Assembly (NCBI GenBank): GCA_009667805.1
Contig: CM019071.1
Coordinates: forward strand, 51,226,101 to 51,290,100
DNA from: Leptobrachium leishanense
Taxonomy: Eukaryota; Chordata; Amphibia; Anura; Megophryidae
Length of the DNA stretch: 64,000 nt
Direction of reading: 5' to 3'
The number at the start of each line of letters is the position of its first letter. The first letter of the stretch is position 1. Position numbers and translations under genes: made by a program. The notes under the pieces are model-generated. The model did not search any database. It was given only the letters and a program-made list of their open reading frames with translations, and was not told the origin of the DNA. Below, one piece after another: positions 37,001 through 48,517 of this stretch.

Positions 37001-40000
37001 CCCCGGAGGGCACAGAGCCAGTGGGGCGGCCAGGACCAGAACACCATGCAGAGAGCCGTGAAGGGGGGAGGGGTGGGGGAAGAGGTAAAGAATTGGAGAA
37101 TAGAGTATGAGAGAGCATAAAGATTAGCGAGGAGAAAGTGAAGTCCATGCTGGGCAGGCACGTATAAAACAAAGAATCCTTCCGAGTGGGGATACCGGAG
37201 GGGAGGAGAGCGGGGGTGGAGAGAAGGAGGAAAAGGGGTACGCCAGTGGCGAATAGGAAGAGCATGAGGATCAACAGTCCACGCTTACTCCCACCGCTAA
37301 AGAGCGGGAACCCGCCCAATAACCCATGAGCTCACTTGTGGCTCCCCAACATCATAAACATATAACATCAGATGTATAAAACCCATAACTTAGAACCGTA
37401 ACTGTAATATTAATATCTAATAACTTTAAACCTTATTGATTCTCGCCTGCCGCGAGAGAATACCCATCCCGACCTGGTGCAGGGTCAGGAAGTATAAGCC
37501 AGAGGCCCTGAAGTAGTTAAGGCCAGTTCTGGAGTGGAAATAAGGCCCATCATTCAGTCCCCCGGGGTCAACCAGTCCTGTGCCAAACGTGGTAGGGGTT
37601 GCGGGGGTGTGAGGTCTGCTAGAGAGGGGGGGAAATCGGTAGATCCACTGCACGGAGGAGATCCTTAGCCTGATATAAATAAGAATACGCCTGAGAACGG
37701 TTGTTCTTGAAGATGATAATCTTGAAAGGAAAGCCCCAGGCGTAGCGGATATCGTTGCGACGCAGTATCTCAGTGACCTCCCTCCATTTCCGGCGTCTGG
37801 CAAGTGTAGAAGGTGCGAGATCTTGAAAAAATAATATTGCGGACTCCTCATATTTTGCTTCCTGGGTGCGAGCAGCCCTGAGGAGGGCATCTTTAGTGTT
37901 ATAATAATGAAAACGGGCAATCACATCCCGGGGTGTAGTAGTCTTATCACGACGCGGCCCCAGGGCCCTATGTACTCTATCCAGGAGTAGACGCTGCGGC
38001 GGAACATCAGGGATCAAGCATTTTACTATACCCAAAAAAGTGTCCTGAAGCTCATCCGGTGAAACCGATTCGGGAAGGCCCCGCAGTCGGACATTGGTAC
38101 GTCTGGAGCGATTTGAGAGGTCCTCCAGGGATTCCTCCAGATACTGCACCCGGTGTTCCATATTCTCTGCGTGTCCCGCTAGGTCATTGCAGTATTCCAC
38201 CATCTTCCCGGCCTGCTCTTCTAGGTGCGCCGTGCGTTCCCCCACCGCCTGTATATCTGCTGATAGGGTTCGCGTGGTCCTCTCCAGCTCGGCAGTTATA
38301 AATGCCTGGAGGCCTTTAATATCAGTCCTTGATGCTGGGTTGGAGTCTGCAGAGGCCGCCTCGTGGTCGCGGGATTGCGGGGATTCAGAACGGGCGCCAT
38401 CTTGGATTGGGCCCTCCGAGCGCTGCCGCACCGCAAAAATTGGCGCGTCTCTTTATTTATTTTTTTTCGGGGTCCGCGACATGATGGTCGACATCTCCTA
38501 CCCCCTCTGGTGGTCTTTGGCAGGCGAGAAGTGCTGTTAAAGGGGAGATTTCAGCGGGAGTAGCGGGAGCTCATCTAGACCACGACCGCTTCCATCGCTG
38601 GCTCGGCTCCGCCCCCCGTAAGTTTGCATTTTAACCATGTGGATATGTATGTTTTTTTTTCCGCTGTTGAGGGTGTAAATCTGCCCGGGGGCCACTGAGG
38701 GTGAATGCACAAAAGTTTCTGCAAAGAGAAAGGAGGTGAACAACTAGCGCGATCAGAGATCCAGAGTAACACACGCAGTGAAATGCATGCAGCTTCTGGG
38801 AAAATGGCGTCACACGCAGAATGGAACGCACACGACAACAGAACGCATGCGCAAAATGGCGGCGCCCATCTCATACCGAATATGGTGTGGCTTGAGGCAT
38901 GGAACGCACGCCGATCACAAGATTGAGAACATGTGGGGACATTTTATTAATTTAAAGATACTATATAAGCATTATGTGAAAGCCAGCCTGTAAACCAGCT
39001 GAGGAAGCCATTACATTTGGCGAAACGCGTCCTTGTCATCTGGCAGTGCCAGTAAGATTGTTTATTTTGCTTTTTATATTTTAATTTTTTTTTTATTGAG
39101 CTCAAAATCCCCGGTGTTCTGAAGTTCGAGAGGGTTTTTTGGACTTAACCTGTTAAGTCCATAGGCGCACACACTAAGAGCTTGGTTTAAAGCTCCACCA
39201 AATGTGAGTTGGCAATCTACATTATACTTTATGATATTGAATCTGTAAAGATCTACACAAGAAAGTCTTCTTGTTTCTCTATATTTTCATGCATACTCCA
39301 TATGAGAAGAGATTTCCTTTACTATAAGGTGTGGGTCACCTTATAAGTGGAGAAGCTAAGCACCCAAAGGCGTTTACCCACTCAGAGCCAGTGTCCGGGC
39401 TCTATATTTGTGAGTGGAAACATTGCATAATAGTTTTAATTAATTGTGTATAAAACACTCTGCACTATTATACTGTTTGCTTCTTTTTATGTGATCCATA
39501 TGGACAAAATGAATTAAGAGAACCGCCAGCTCCCCAAAAGCGACTACCATCGCGCCACCAGATACGTACCATTACTATTATTGTCTACACTGGTTTGGGG
39601 GGAACCACTGAATTTCTGGTTTGGCATTGGTTAATTGGTGGCGGTACAAGTTTTGGGCGCCTGTCCATTTTTCTTTATTCGGCAGCTCAATGTTCGGCGC
39701 ACTTTGGGGACCACACGGTGAATAGTGTATCCACACACGGTCGGCGAAATGGAATCACTGAAGCGCACCGAACGAGAAAGCAATGAAATTTCACTGACAT
39801 GTTTGTGCTTTCCGAGTTATCCCTTAACAGTTTGTGATCATTTACAGTTTGTGAGTGATAAAAGTATCATGTGTGCAGCCCCTAAAATACAGGCTGTGCA
39901 CATAAATGCTGAACTCTTCAACTCTCAAATCTTCTCTATGATTTTGTTGTTTGTAAATAGATCAACATATTACAAAGCAGTTCTGGGCAGGTGTGTTTTT

Positions 40001-43000
40001 ATGTCAGCATCTGTTTAGCTTTTCTTCATGCTCTCTCTATCCCTCACTGTATTTACCTTATCAGTAAAACTCCATTGTTACAGCTCCACCAACAACATCA
40101 GCTCAATCAACAGCTTCCGCATCTACTGTGGCTCTACTAGCTACTACAGCTCCACCAAATACCGCAGCGCCAGAAAATACAGCTCCACTAGGAGCTACAG
40201 CTTCACCAACAACTATAGCTCCAGTGACTACTGCAGCACCAACAACAACTACAGCTCCACTGACTACGGCAGCACCAACAACACCAGTAATGCCAGCGTC
40301 TCCAATAACAATTTCACAGACTACCATAGCTTTATGGATTACTACAGCTTCAACAAACCCTGCAATTATACAAACTACAACAGCTTCACAGACTACTACA
40401 GCTTCAACAAACCCTGCAATTATACAAACTACAACAGCTTCACAGACAACTACAGCTTCAACAACCTCTGCAAATATACTAACTCCAACAGCTTCACAGA
40501 CTACTACAGCTTCAACAACCTCTGCAAATATACTAACTACAACAGCTTCACAGACATCTACAGCTTCAACAACCTCTGCAAATATACTAACTACAACAGC
40601 TTCGCAGACTACTACAGCTTCAACAACCTCTGCAAATATACTAACTACAACAGCTTCGCAGACTACTACAGCTTCAACAACCTCTGCAAATATACTAACT
40701 ACAACAGCTTCGCAGACTACTACAGCTTCAACAACCTCTGCAAATATACTAACTACAACAGCTTCGCAGACTACTACAGCTTCAACAACCTCTGCAAATA
40801 TACTAACTACAACAGCTTCACAGACTACTACAGCTTTAACAACCACTTCAACTACAGCTACAACAACCACTCCAACTACACCAACTACAGCTACAACAAC
40901 CACTCCAACTACACCCACTACAGCTACAACAACCATTCCAACTACACCAACTACAGCTACAACAACCACTCCAACTACAGCCACCACAGCTACAACAACC
41001 ACTCCAACTACACCAACTAGAGCTTCAACAACCATTTCAACTACACCAACTACAGCTACAACAATCACTCCAACTACACCCACTACAGCTACAACAACCA
41101 CACCAACTAGAGCTTCAACAACCATTTCAACTACACCAACTACAGCTACAAAAAACACTTCAACTACATCAACTACAGCTACAACAACCACTCCAACTAC
41201 ACCAACTAGAACTACAACAACCACTCCAACTACACCAACTACAGCTACAAAAAACACTTCAACTACATCAACTACAGCTTCAACAACCATTTCAACTACA
41301 CGGAAAAGTACTGCAACAAGCACAGCTGCTACAAAGACTGCGACTAGCATTGCTGATCAAACAAGTAAGACCCTTTAGATGTCTTAAAAATAGCTAAATA
41401 TTTTAAGTAAAAGTTGGGTTTTAAATATTTCCTGTGTTTTAGAAAAAGAGAAGCAAAGACATGAGCTCCTATTCCAACAGAGCCGGTAACAGGAAGCCGG
41501 GAAGGGAAACATCAGCGTGAGTCGATAACCCTTACTGGGTATTTCAAAGAGAATCGAAAAGTCACTGCACGTTCGGTGACTTTTCGTTCTCTTCAATTCA
41601 GTTCGCTTTGCTGATCCCATTTCGGTGACCCTGCGGTGTATTCAGCGAGCACCACAGGGTCCCAGAATTGCAGGGAAAGGCTGCCGCAAACCCGACGAAA
41701 ACGAACCGCAAAACCCGGCGAATGCACGCCGAAAACCTGAACAAACATCTGGATTAACCAGCCGAAACGCCGGAAAAACCTGAGCAGGAGCCGATCACAC
41801 GCATTGCAGCCGCCGGAAAAAGCCGACACCGCAGACGAAGGAGGTGAATAAATTAGAAAAACAGTTTGCTTGAATGTTTGAAAAGTGAAACGCTGTTTGC
41901 AAAGAAACTACTGAGCGAAAATGTCTGAAATTTACAAATGATCCAATGAATGATAATAAAAAGGGCTGTTACAGAAAAAATAAGTAAAGTTAAAAAAAAA
42001 ATAGGACTTTTTTTATAAAATATAAAAATCCAGAAAAATGCTTAAAAAAATCTATAAATAAAGAGACTCTTTACTGCAGAATATTATAATAAACGGTTTA
42101 TTAGATACTGGATTAAAACGGGAATATTTTTAACATTGAAGCCTATGGGATTCTCCTGAATAAATTTGCCGAATTAAACCACCGAATGGCAGGGCATTAG
42201 GGGAACCTTTCACTGCTGGTTTGTGTTCTCTGAATAGCCGAAGCAGTGCTTTTTATGGGGATTTCACTGCCCTCGAACAGGCACCGAACAGGCACCGTAT
42301 GTGCAGGCAATTCGCCAGGATTTGGCGAATTGCCTGCTCTCTGGATAGCCGAATGGCCAAGAAAGGTAACCGAAAGCTGATTTTCAGCGTTCGGTTACCT
42401 TCTCCAGCTATTCGGAGCTCTTTGGATAACCCTGATAGAGGCTCGCAGTTACTGGCTCTATTACGACCGAGACAATGTAGTAGCAGCTCAAGTCACAATG
42501 TTAGGGTGCTGCTGATCAGTACAGGCAGCAGCGCCATGTACTACCACTTGTAAAGTCACCTGGAGTCCACAGGAGTCCAGCTCATGGCTCCTCTCCAAAA
42601 ACATAATGCCTTTTTTCTATCAAAACATATTGACCTGTTGAGAAGTCCCGCTAGCAGACGGATACGAGGCAGCTGTGAGTAAATTTACTCAAATGGCAAC
42701 AATTGTCAAACGTTATGGATACTTCAAACACATCCCCTACTTATTTGAAAGGGTTCAATGACCACATGTGCGCTGGCCGCATGGAGACGTAAACATGGCT
42801 GTTTACCATAGATCCTGCTTGGAATGTGCGATCCATGTTTATCAAACATCTCCAAGAGAAAACAGGTTATTTATAAACAGGCTTATTCACTAAGCACCAT
42901 ATTGCACCGACTGGGGAATCTCACCGTATCTGCATCTTCAGGGCAGTTTGTTTATTAACTAAGCTGTATCTTCGCCAAATCCAGGGGAATTGACAGCAGA

Positions 43001-46000
43001 ATACGGTGCATTTTGGCGAATTGCCTGCACGTACGGTGCTGTTCGACGGCAGTGAAATCCCCCATAGAGAAGCAATGGTTAATCTATTCAGACACACCGA
43101 ACAGCAGAGAAAAGTTACCGAAATGCCCTGCTGTTCGGTGGTTTCATTCAGCAGATTTATTCAGGCGAATCCCATAGGCTTCAATGTTAAATATATTCCT
43201 ATTTTAATCCAATATCTATTAAACTGTTTATTATTTTATTCTGCAGTAAAAAGTCTCTTTATTTATAGATTTTTTAGGATCTTTTAGGCATTTTTGGTGA
43301 TTTTTTTGGAAAAAAAAATTCTGTTTTTTTTTTAATCGTCTTTTCTTTTTTCTGTAACATCCTTTTTATTATCATTCATTGGATCGTATGTGTAAATTCC
43401 AGCCATTTTCATTCAGTAGTTCTTTTGCAAACAGCGTTTCAATTTTGACACTTTCAAGTGTATTGTGTCTTTTTTTATACCCCGTTCGTCTGCTTGTCGG
43501 CTTTTTCCGGCGGCTGCTCTGCGCTGTGATTGGCGGCTCGTTGGCTTTTAGCGACATGATTTGCGTGTTTTTTGCGACAGTTCCGGCGGGTTTTCGGTGT
43601 GGTTTTTGGCAGTTGCGGCAGGTTTTCCATGCACTCCAGGGACTCTGCCGAATTCACCGCAGGTTGCGGAACTTTGATTCCCCCAAGTGCAGGGAAGGAG
43701 AGGGCACTGAAATGTTAGCAGTGCTCTCTGAATAACCCTGACAGTGTTTCTATTGACGAATATCCGAACAAATGATGAAAAACAAACAGTAAATAATAAT
43801 AATATTTATTTTTGTATTTATTTTATTCCAAACACCTGCACATTAATAAACAGGAAATTATGGGATGTTTCTCTCTACAAAGTATCGCTGTTATGTGTTT
43901 ATTGTCTGTCTTCTAGAATGTAGATATGTTATAATATATTCCTGAGTAACGCACATACATTAACCCTAACCCTCCCTGGTTTTCTCGCAGTGCCATATTG
44001 GGCTATTATCATCATCGTAATAGCATCAGTCCTCATCCTCCTGTTAACCCTGAACTTGCTGTATTGTGTGAGTATTTATCACTTCTTCCTCGTTAATATC
44101 CTGTACGTTTCGTTGTTACCCGTGTGAGCTGTGCCAGAGATAGACACTATTACTATTTACTAGGGATGTGCGTTTCGGGTTTTCGGATGCGGCCGAATTT
44201 CCGAAAATTTTTAGATCCGAAAACGGCAGATGCGAAAAGTTTTCCGAGCCGAAACGAAATATTTTCGGAATTTTCGAATGGACTTGAAATGTGTCAAATC
44301 GAAATTTATTGCTTTGAAACGAGGAGAACAGACGTTCCGAAAAAATGAAAATTTCCGAACTTACGAAAAGTCGATACAAAAAACGAGCCAAGTGACACGA
44401 AAATACGAAAAATGGTCGAAATTCCGAAAACATGTACAATTCCGAAAACGAAAATTTCCGAAATCACGAAAGGTCGATACAAAAAACGAGCTAAGTGACA
44501 CGAATACGAAAAATGGTCGATATTCCGAAAAAAAAAAGTACACGAAAAACGAATCGAGCCGAACCGAATCGAAACAGAAATCGGTCGAAACGAGCCGAAT
44601 CTAAAAGTTTAAAAATCCGAAAAATCGAATCGAACCGGAAAAAAAAATCGGTGCACAAGCCTACTATTTACTTTTTCTTTACAATTTATTAAAGGGACGC
44701 TCTACTCATCCTGACCACTTAACAGTCATAAAGCAGTCAGGATGAGAAGCGTGCCCCCCTTCCCCCCCCCAGCTCCACTGATCCTGAGAAATCGCAAGTT
44801 GAAGTGGAGGAATTTCCTCCATCCCCACCGAGCAGTCAGGTTTTTGAATTTCCCGGTTGCCGTTCACCAGATCGATTACAAGTGATGGCACCCTCGGAGA
44901 CCAATCGCTGTAGCGAGCGTTCTCAGAGAAGCAGCGATGGATCATATCTGTGCATGCGCGTGCAGCTCCGATCCATCGCTCTGCGCAGGCGTTATGGAGC
45001 TTGTGTACGGAAAGTGTGCGAGTCCCGTAACGCAGCGTGTATTGCAGTTCCCACACTAAGCAAGTTGTATAAGAGCATAAACTGCACAGAAAAGCACCAT
45101 GAACTTACAGGTTCAGAAGTCCATGAGATGAAGTGGAGTAGCAGAGCAACGAGGGGTAAATGGGGAGGAAAGTCATCTAAATTTTTTTTAAAAAATAATT
45201 GGGCAGAGGCTGTCAACAGGATCTGACCAATTACTTAAGGGGGGCAAAGGGGGGAGAGCTATATTTTTAATAGTGTCTCGCTTTAAGACAATGTGGACGT
45301 TATCTCAGTCTTCCTGTTCCCTGCTGGTCCGGCCGGTTGCCATTCAGTTGACGGTGAACTTGCTGGCAAAGCTTTGAGCTTCCTGTTCGCACAACTGAAA
45401 GGTAACCGAGCGAATCCAACGCGGTCAAAACCAATAACCATCCCGAGGCTAATTACTTGTGTGTGTATCTAAGAATGAGAAACTGAAAAGAATCCGTGTG
45501 TTCTTCTTTCGACTGGAACTCATTTGCTGCACGCTTGGCTGTGAAAACATTGCGGCTGCAGGATTGGTTAAACTCGATTCTCCCTTGGCAGAGAGTGAAT
45601 TCAATGGATACTATAGGGTTAAAACAAGAGGGCGAGGAAACAAAGTAGTTAACCATTAACCTTTTGCTTTCCCACTCTGTACTACCCTTTCCATTTAAAC
45701 CTTTTACATTCCTTTGAAAACATTTTAAATCCAGCACTGGTCTCCATCTGATCTCTGCAGGATGTGCCTTTTTTTCAGCTCAGAGTGTCATGTGACTGCA
45801 GGGAGGGCAGGACACTTCACCCAATCCTGTGGCTCTCTCTGCAGAAAGCAGTGATGCCATTGGATAAGGCTGGTTCCCAAAGGAAACTTGTGCTGCGGGC
45901 TAAGCCCATGCATCTGGATAGCTGAATCAGCCCCCTGAGCCTCTATTCAAATGGGGGAGAGGGAGCAGGGGACCGTAGATTGCCGGTTCAAAAGCATCAC

Positions 46001-48517
46001 AGGAGAAAAGTGCCTGACAAATGAGGGAAGACACCAGAACACGGAAACGCGCGTTCATCGCTTCATTAAAAGACGCTGAAGTCTTAAACACGGTAAACTG
46101 GGAATTGACTCTTTCGTCCAAGTCATAGTCATTAAGCAAGGTTTTAATTTGTCACGGCACGCTATAAGGTTTGACTCATTTTTTAATAAAAATTACCAAA
46201 ACCTTTGCAAGGGCACGGGGACGCTCAGTCCTGTTAATTTTATTTATTTATTTTATAATTCTTTATTTATGATTTTATTACAGAAGCATCAAAGCTAGAA
46301 TAATATTACAAATATCATCATTCGTCATCCACAGCTTCAGACAGATAATATCCAGTAGACATGTGCATTCGTTTTAGTACTAAAACGATTTAGTCCGAAT
46401 TTTGGGATAATTTAGTTTTCATATGACTCAAGAGAAACGAAACTGCTCAGTACAAAAAACGAAAGAAACTAAAATAAAATGCACTACATTTTAGTTTCAG
46501 TCCTTTTTGTGATAATACATTGATGAGTGAAGGAGACCAGCAATGAAGAGTGCAACATCCGAAGTTCTGCACCCTGCACATGCCAATGCAGTAGGATGTT
46601 CTATACAGAGAGGGGCATTAATTAATTCAGGAGGATGTTCTATACATTATACAGAGAGGGGTATTCATTTATGAAGGTGGATGTTGTATACATTATACAG
46701 AGAGGGGTATTAATTAATGCAGGAGGATGTTCTATACATTATACAGATAGGGGTATTAATTAATTCAGGAGGATGTTCTTATACATTATACAGAGAGGGG
46801 TATTAATGAATGCAGGAGGATATTATCTACATTATACAGAGAGGGGTATTAATTAATGCAGGAGGATGTTCTAAACATTATACAGAGAGGGAGCCTTTTA
46901 TTTAGCCCTTTAAATCCAGTGGCTGTGAGCGCTGAGATCGGCTGCTTGTTATATTATCTTTCATTACAATGTATCAGTCTCAGCTGTTACAGTAAATGAC
47001 TGTAACAGCGCTCAGAGTTTCAGTAAAACAATGAAATAATATTGTTATAACCTCTTATATATAAAAATATTATTTATTAGTTTTACTGAAACTCTGAGGC
47101 TGTGATGAGCAGTAGTCAGTTACTGTAACAGCTTTGCCTGACACGGGGCAGTATTACAATGTTGGTGCTAACTTAACCTGTTGTAAACTGAAAACCTCCA
47201 TAGGCTATAATGGCTCTGGGAAGTTTATAACAGCTCTGGTTAAGTTAGCACCAACTATGTAACATGGCCCACATTGTACTGAGAGAGAGAGATACTGTAA
47301 CGAGCAGCGATCTCAGCCCTCTCAGGAGCCATTACAATAGTAATTGTATCCACTGGTTTTCGGATGAAATTAATTTTCATACTAAAGAACTGAAAACGAA
47401 TTTCTTAAGCAACTAAATAAATTGCATTTTAGTACTAATCCATTAGTTCAAAACGAAATTTTGTGCTGTGCACATGTCTAATATCCAGTAAACAAAGGCG
47501 CATGAAAGCAAAACAAGTTATAACATTATATTAAAGGTAAACACCTGTGGGAGGAGGCATTGGGTAAATAAAACCCTGTTGCCCTTTAGTTCAATTAGTT
47601 CAGCATAGGAGGGGTTAATTCGAGGAAAAGGAGAAAAAAAAAACATAATGGGGGCGATAAAAACATTGATAAGGGTGGTGAGCATCCCAGTAAATCAGGT
47701 GTGATTTACTCCCAGTCCCAGCTCCCCTCTAAGCTCCGACAGGAAGTCAGGGGGCTGCTTAATTGACCACATGGACAAGGTTGCCATAGGGCCAAGCCGG
47801 GCAGCAAACTCAAGCCCCCCAGATGGTACCGAACTACAACTCTCATGTTTCCCTGGCTATCATTATATTGAAGGAATTGTGGGAATTGTAGGCATCAACA
47901 TTTGTGGGGGGCTTGAGTTTGACACCCCTGGTGTAGGTTGCCATCGGTGCAGCACTCCCACAATAGACCCGTAATCCCTCGCCCTCTGAGAAGGAAGAAA
48001 AATAATAATAATTGATTATATATAAAATCATGTTTATAATTGGAGAAGATATTTACATATCCCAGCGATTCAGAGAACTGCTGTACCCATAGAGCTCATA
48101 TGCAACATTTCCCACACGCAGCAAGGAACTCTGGGTAAGATATGCAAATGAGGTCTCCATTGTCCCACTTTTTTACATCCAGGATCTGTTTCATACAGAA
48201 CCCTCATATATATACAGTATATATAAATATATATAAAAAGTATGACGTCGCTCCTGTTTGTAACATGTATTCTGTGTATCACTACCTGCAATAAAATATA
48301 TAGTAACTGAGACACTATCACCTGCTGTAAGAACGTCATGAACCTCCTCAATGTCTTTCCTCTGCAGATCTTTTTCCGGGCAAAGCCATCTTCCAGTTAC
48401 AATATGCAGCCCCCTACCAAATTAAGGAAAATACCCGCCGAGGAAGAAGGAGGTCCCGTGCCTGGCAATGAATACACACAGCCAAGTGATCTATACGACA
48501 TTGTACTAAATACATAG
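31014..48517 (+). CDS. Mucin-like type I membrane protein, copy B (4 exons, 525 aa)
   Basis: Spliced gene assembled from exons 31014-31083, 40084-41364, 43991-44067 and 48368-48517. Junction phases are 1, 1 and 0, and the joined 1578 nt is open to a TAG. Predicted layout: signal peptide (about residues 1-23), an ectodomain made only of Thr/Ser/Pro/Ala-rich sequence (24-451), a transmembrane helix (about 454-479) and a 46-residue cytoplasmic tail. The ectodomain has no N-glycosylation sequon that I can see, so a dense O-glycan rod at the cell surface is the expected form. This is the general architecture of sialomucins and of the mucin part of TIM-type receptors, but I saw no Ig-like exon in intron 1. 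I do not recognise a named orthologue. The last two exons are duplicated at 14830-14906 and 24255-24386. Exon linkage is inferred from phase, order and the second copy, not from a transcript. Confidence 0.72.
31130..31775. repeat. 29-bp minisatellite in gene B intron 1
   Basis: Variable units around CACACTCCAACACAACACAA with TACAGCCGA, starting about 50 bp after the exon 1 donor. It holds all frames open on both strands, giving false 215-245-codon frames. Confidence 0.9.
31780..32787. repeat. AT-rich intron with a diverged two-unit tandem repeat
   Basis: 31780-31955 and 31998-32185 are two diverged copies (shared TTTGGGTATTAAAG, ATATCCATCGG and ATATTGAGGAG). The rest, to 32787, is AT-rich with no exon signature. 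Confidence 0.6.
33328..36951 (-). pseudogene. L1 ORF2: endonuclease and reverse transcriptase
   Basis: From ATG 36951: AP-endonuclease ([44 protein letters not shown]), linker, then reverse transcriptase ([60 protein letters not shown]) and a C-terminal region with a Cys/His/Trp cluster ([20 protein letters not shown]). The usual GGDFN is GGHFN, removing a catalytic Asp. Frames shift near 36390, 36140, 35600-35760, 35120 and 34190, so it is dead. Length and motif order fit a full L1 ORF2. Confidence 0.85.
37619..38482 (-). pseudogene. L1 ORF1 protein
   Basis: RNA-binding chaperone of L1 retrotransposition. From the likely ATG at 38482 (MSRTPKKNK) an early stop follows, then 270 open codons. 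These hold a coiled coil ([20 protein letters not shown] ...), the L1 ORF1 core ([14 protein letters not shown] ... [11 protein letters not shown]) and a C-terminal domain ([19 protein letters not shown]). One in-frame TAA near the start is the main visible lesion. Confidence 0.82.
38617..40083. other. Gene B intron 1, distal part
   Basis: Mixed repeat-derived sequence. 38990-39050 has a GGCGAAACGCGTCC motif I associate with frog repeats; 39655-39790 resembles the palindromic-ended MITEs. No Ig-like exon (no Cys...Trp...DxAxYxC pattern) seen. Ends in the exon 2 acceptor. Confidence 0.45.
40084..41364 (+). CDS. Gene B exon 2: mucin (PTS) repeat domain
   Basis: The 1281-nt exon lies between a pyrimidine-rich tract ending TTACAG (40078-40083) and a donor A|GTAAGA at 41365, and is phase 1 at both ends. 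It encodes residues 24-451. After an Ala/Pro/Thr lead come about nine 18-residue units (about 115-276). The first two have NPAIIQ and the next seven SANIL, each followed by [12 protein letters not shown] or a close variant. A second block of about 10-residue [14 protein letters not shown] units follows, then a non-repetitive end ([11 protein letters not shown]). The 54-bp and 30-bp DNA units are multiples of three, so copy-number change keeps the frame. The other frames are also open here, but only this one continues to the signal and TM exons. Confidence 0.7.
41535..42434. mobile_element. Palindromic-ended MITE, copy 4
   Basis: Begins CTGGGTATTTCAAAGAG and ends TTTGGATAACCCTG; flanking TTA and ATA. 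In intron 2 of gene B. Opposite orientation to copies 3 and 7. Non-coding. Confidence 0.65.
42435..42877. other. Gene B intron 2, no exon seen
   Basis: Single-copy-looking sequence between two MITEs. No repeat family, splice-flanked open frame or domain recognised. Confidence 0.4.
42878..43740. mobile_element. Palindromic-ended MITE, copy 5
   Basis: Begins CAGGCTTATTCAC and ends CTCTGAATAACCCTG. Immediately followed by intron sequence shared with copy A (ACAGTGTTTCTATTGA at 43741 and 3690), where copy A has no element. Confidence 0.65.
43991..44067 (+). CDS. Gene B exon 3: transmembrane helix
   Basis: Acceptor TTTCTCGCAG ends at 43990 and donor GTGAGT starts at 44068. With the carried-over A the exon reads MPYWA, then [20 protein letters not shown] and C, a typical single membrane span. 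The next exon supplies FFRAK, a basic stop-transfer. The juxtamembrane Cys could be palmitoylated (inference). The exon is 77 nt, the same as the copy A exon, which has the same boundaries. Confidence 0.78.
44161..44663 (+). mobile_element. hAT MITE, GTGCAC family, copy 3
   Basis: 8-bp duplication CTATTTAC (44153-44160, 44664-44671). Begins TAGGGATGTGCG, ends GGTGCACAAGCCTA. In gene B intron 3; the copy A intron carries its own family member at a different site, so these are independent insertions. Confidence 0.92.
44672..46347. other. Gene B intron 3, shared with copy A
   Basis: Aligns block by block with 15100-20993 once copy A insertions are removed. No extra exon found. Confidence 0.55.
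46356..47480. mobile_element. hAT-type MITE with internal tandem repeat
   Basis: 8-bp duplication ATATCCAG (46348-46355, 47481-47488). Begins TAGACATGTGCATTCG and ends GTGCACATGTCTA. Copy A has ATATCCAA uninterrupted near 23520. An internal tandem repeat at 46600-46890 has units around GGATGTTCTATACATTATAC. Confidence 0.88.
47489..48367. other. Gene B intron 3, distal part
   Basis: Contains a foldback repeat at about 47800-47930 (GCAAACTCAAGCC ... GGCTTGAGTTTGACACCCCTG). 48235-48367 aligns with the copy A intron up to the acceptor. Confidence 0.5.
48368..48517 (+). CDS. Gene B exon 4: cytoplasmic tail and stop
   Basis: Acceptor CTTTCCTCTGCAG ends at 48367. Phase 0 reading gives IFFRAKP, a short basic stretch (KLRK), an acidic patch (EEE) and then PGNEYT...DLYDIVLNT with TAG at 48515. 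Tyr512 and Tyr519 lie in blocks kept in copy A. YDIV fits the YxxPhi sorting or SH2-type pattern, but neither tyrosine fits the full ITIM consensus. The exon is six codons longer than its copy A counterpart, with only in-frame gaps. Confidence 0.78.
   Translation: MFFRAKPSSSYNMQPPTKLRKIPAEEEGGPVPGNEYTQPSDLYDIVLNT

Larger units (their letters stand above)
32788..38616 (-). mobile_element. L1-type LINE, near full length, degenerate
   Basis: Poly(T) at 32788-32803 marks the 3' poly(A) of a minus-strand element, and the 5' end lies near 38616. GTAAGTTT occurs at both edges (about 32780 and 38618) as a likely target duplication. Two-ORF structure: ORF1 38482-37619 and ORF2 36951 to about 33328. 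Sits in intron 1 of gene B, antisense to it. Confidence 0.85.

Noticed and set aside
38990..39060. GGCGAAACGCGTCC as a possible regulatory palindrome
   Set aside because: I recall this motif as part of a dispersed frog repeat, so a local regulatory role is not supported.
40028..41350. Asn/Tyr/Ser-rich plus frame (330 codons) and Val-rich minus frame (415 codons) over the mucin exon
   Set aside because: Low-complexity shadows; only the Thr/Pro frame is in phase with the flanking signal-peptide and TM exons.
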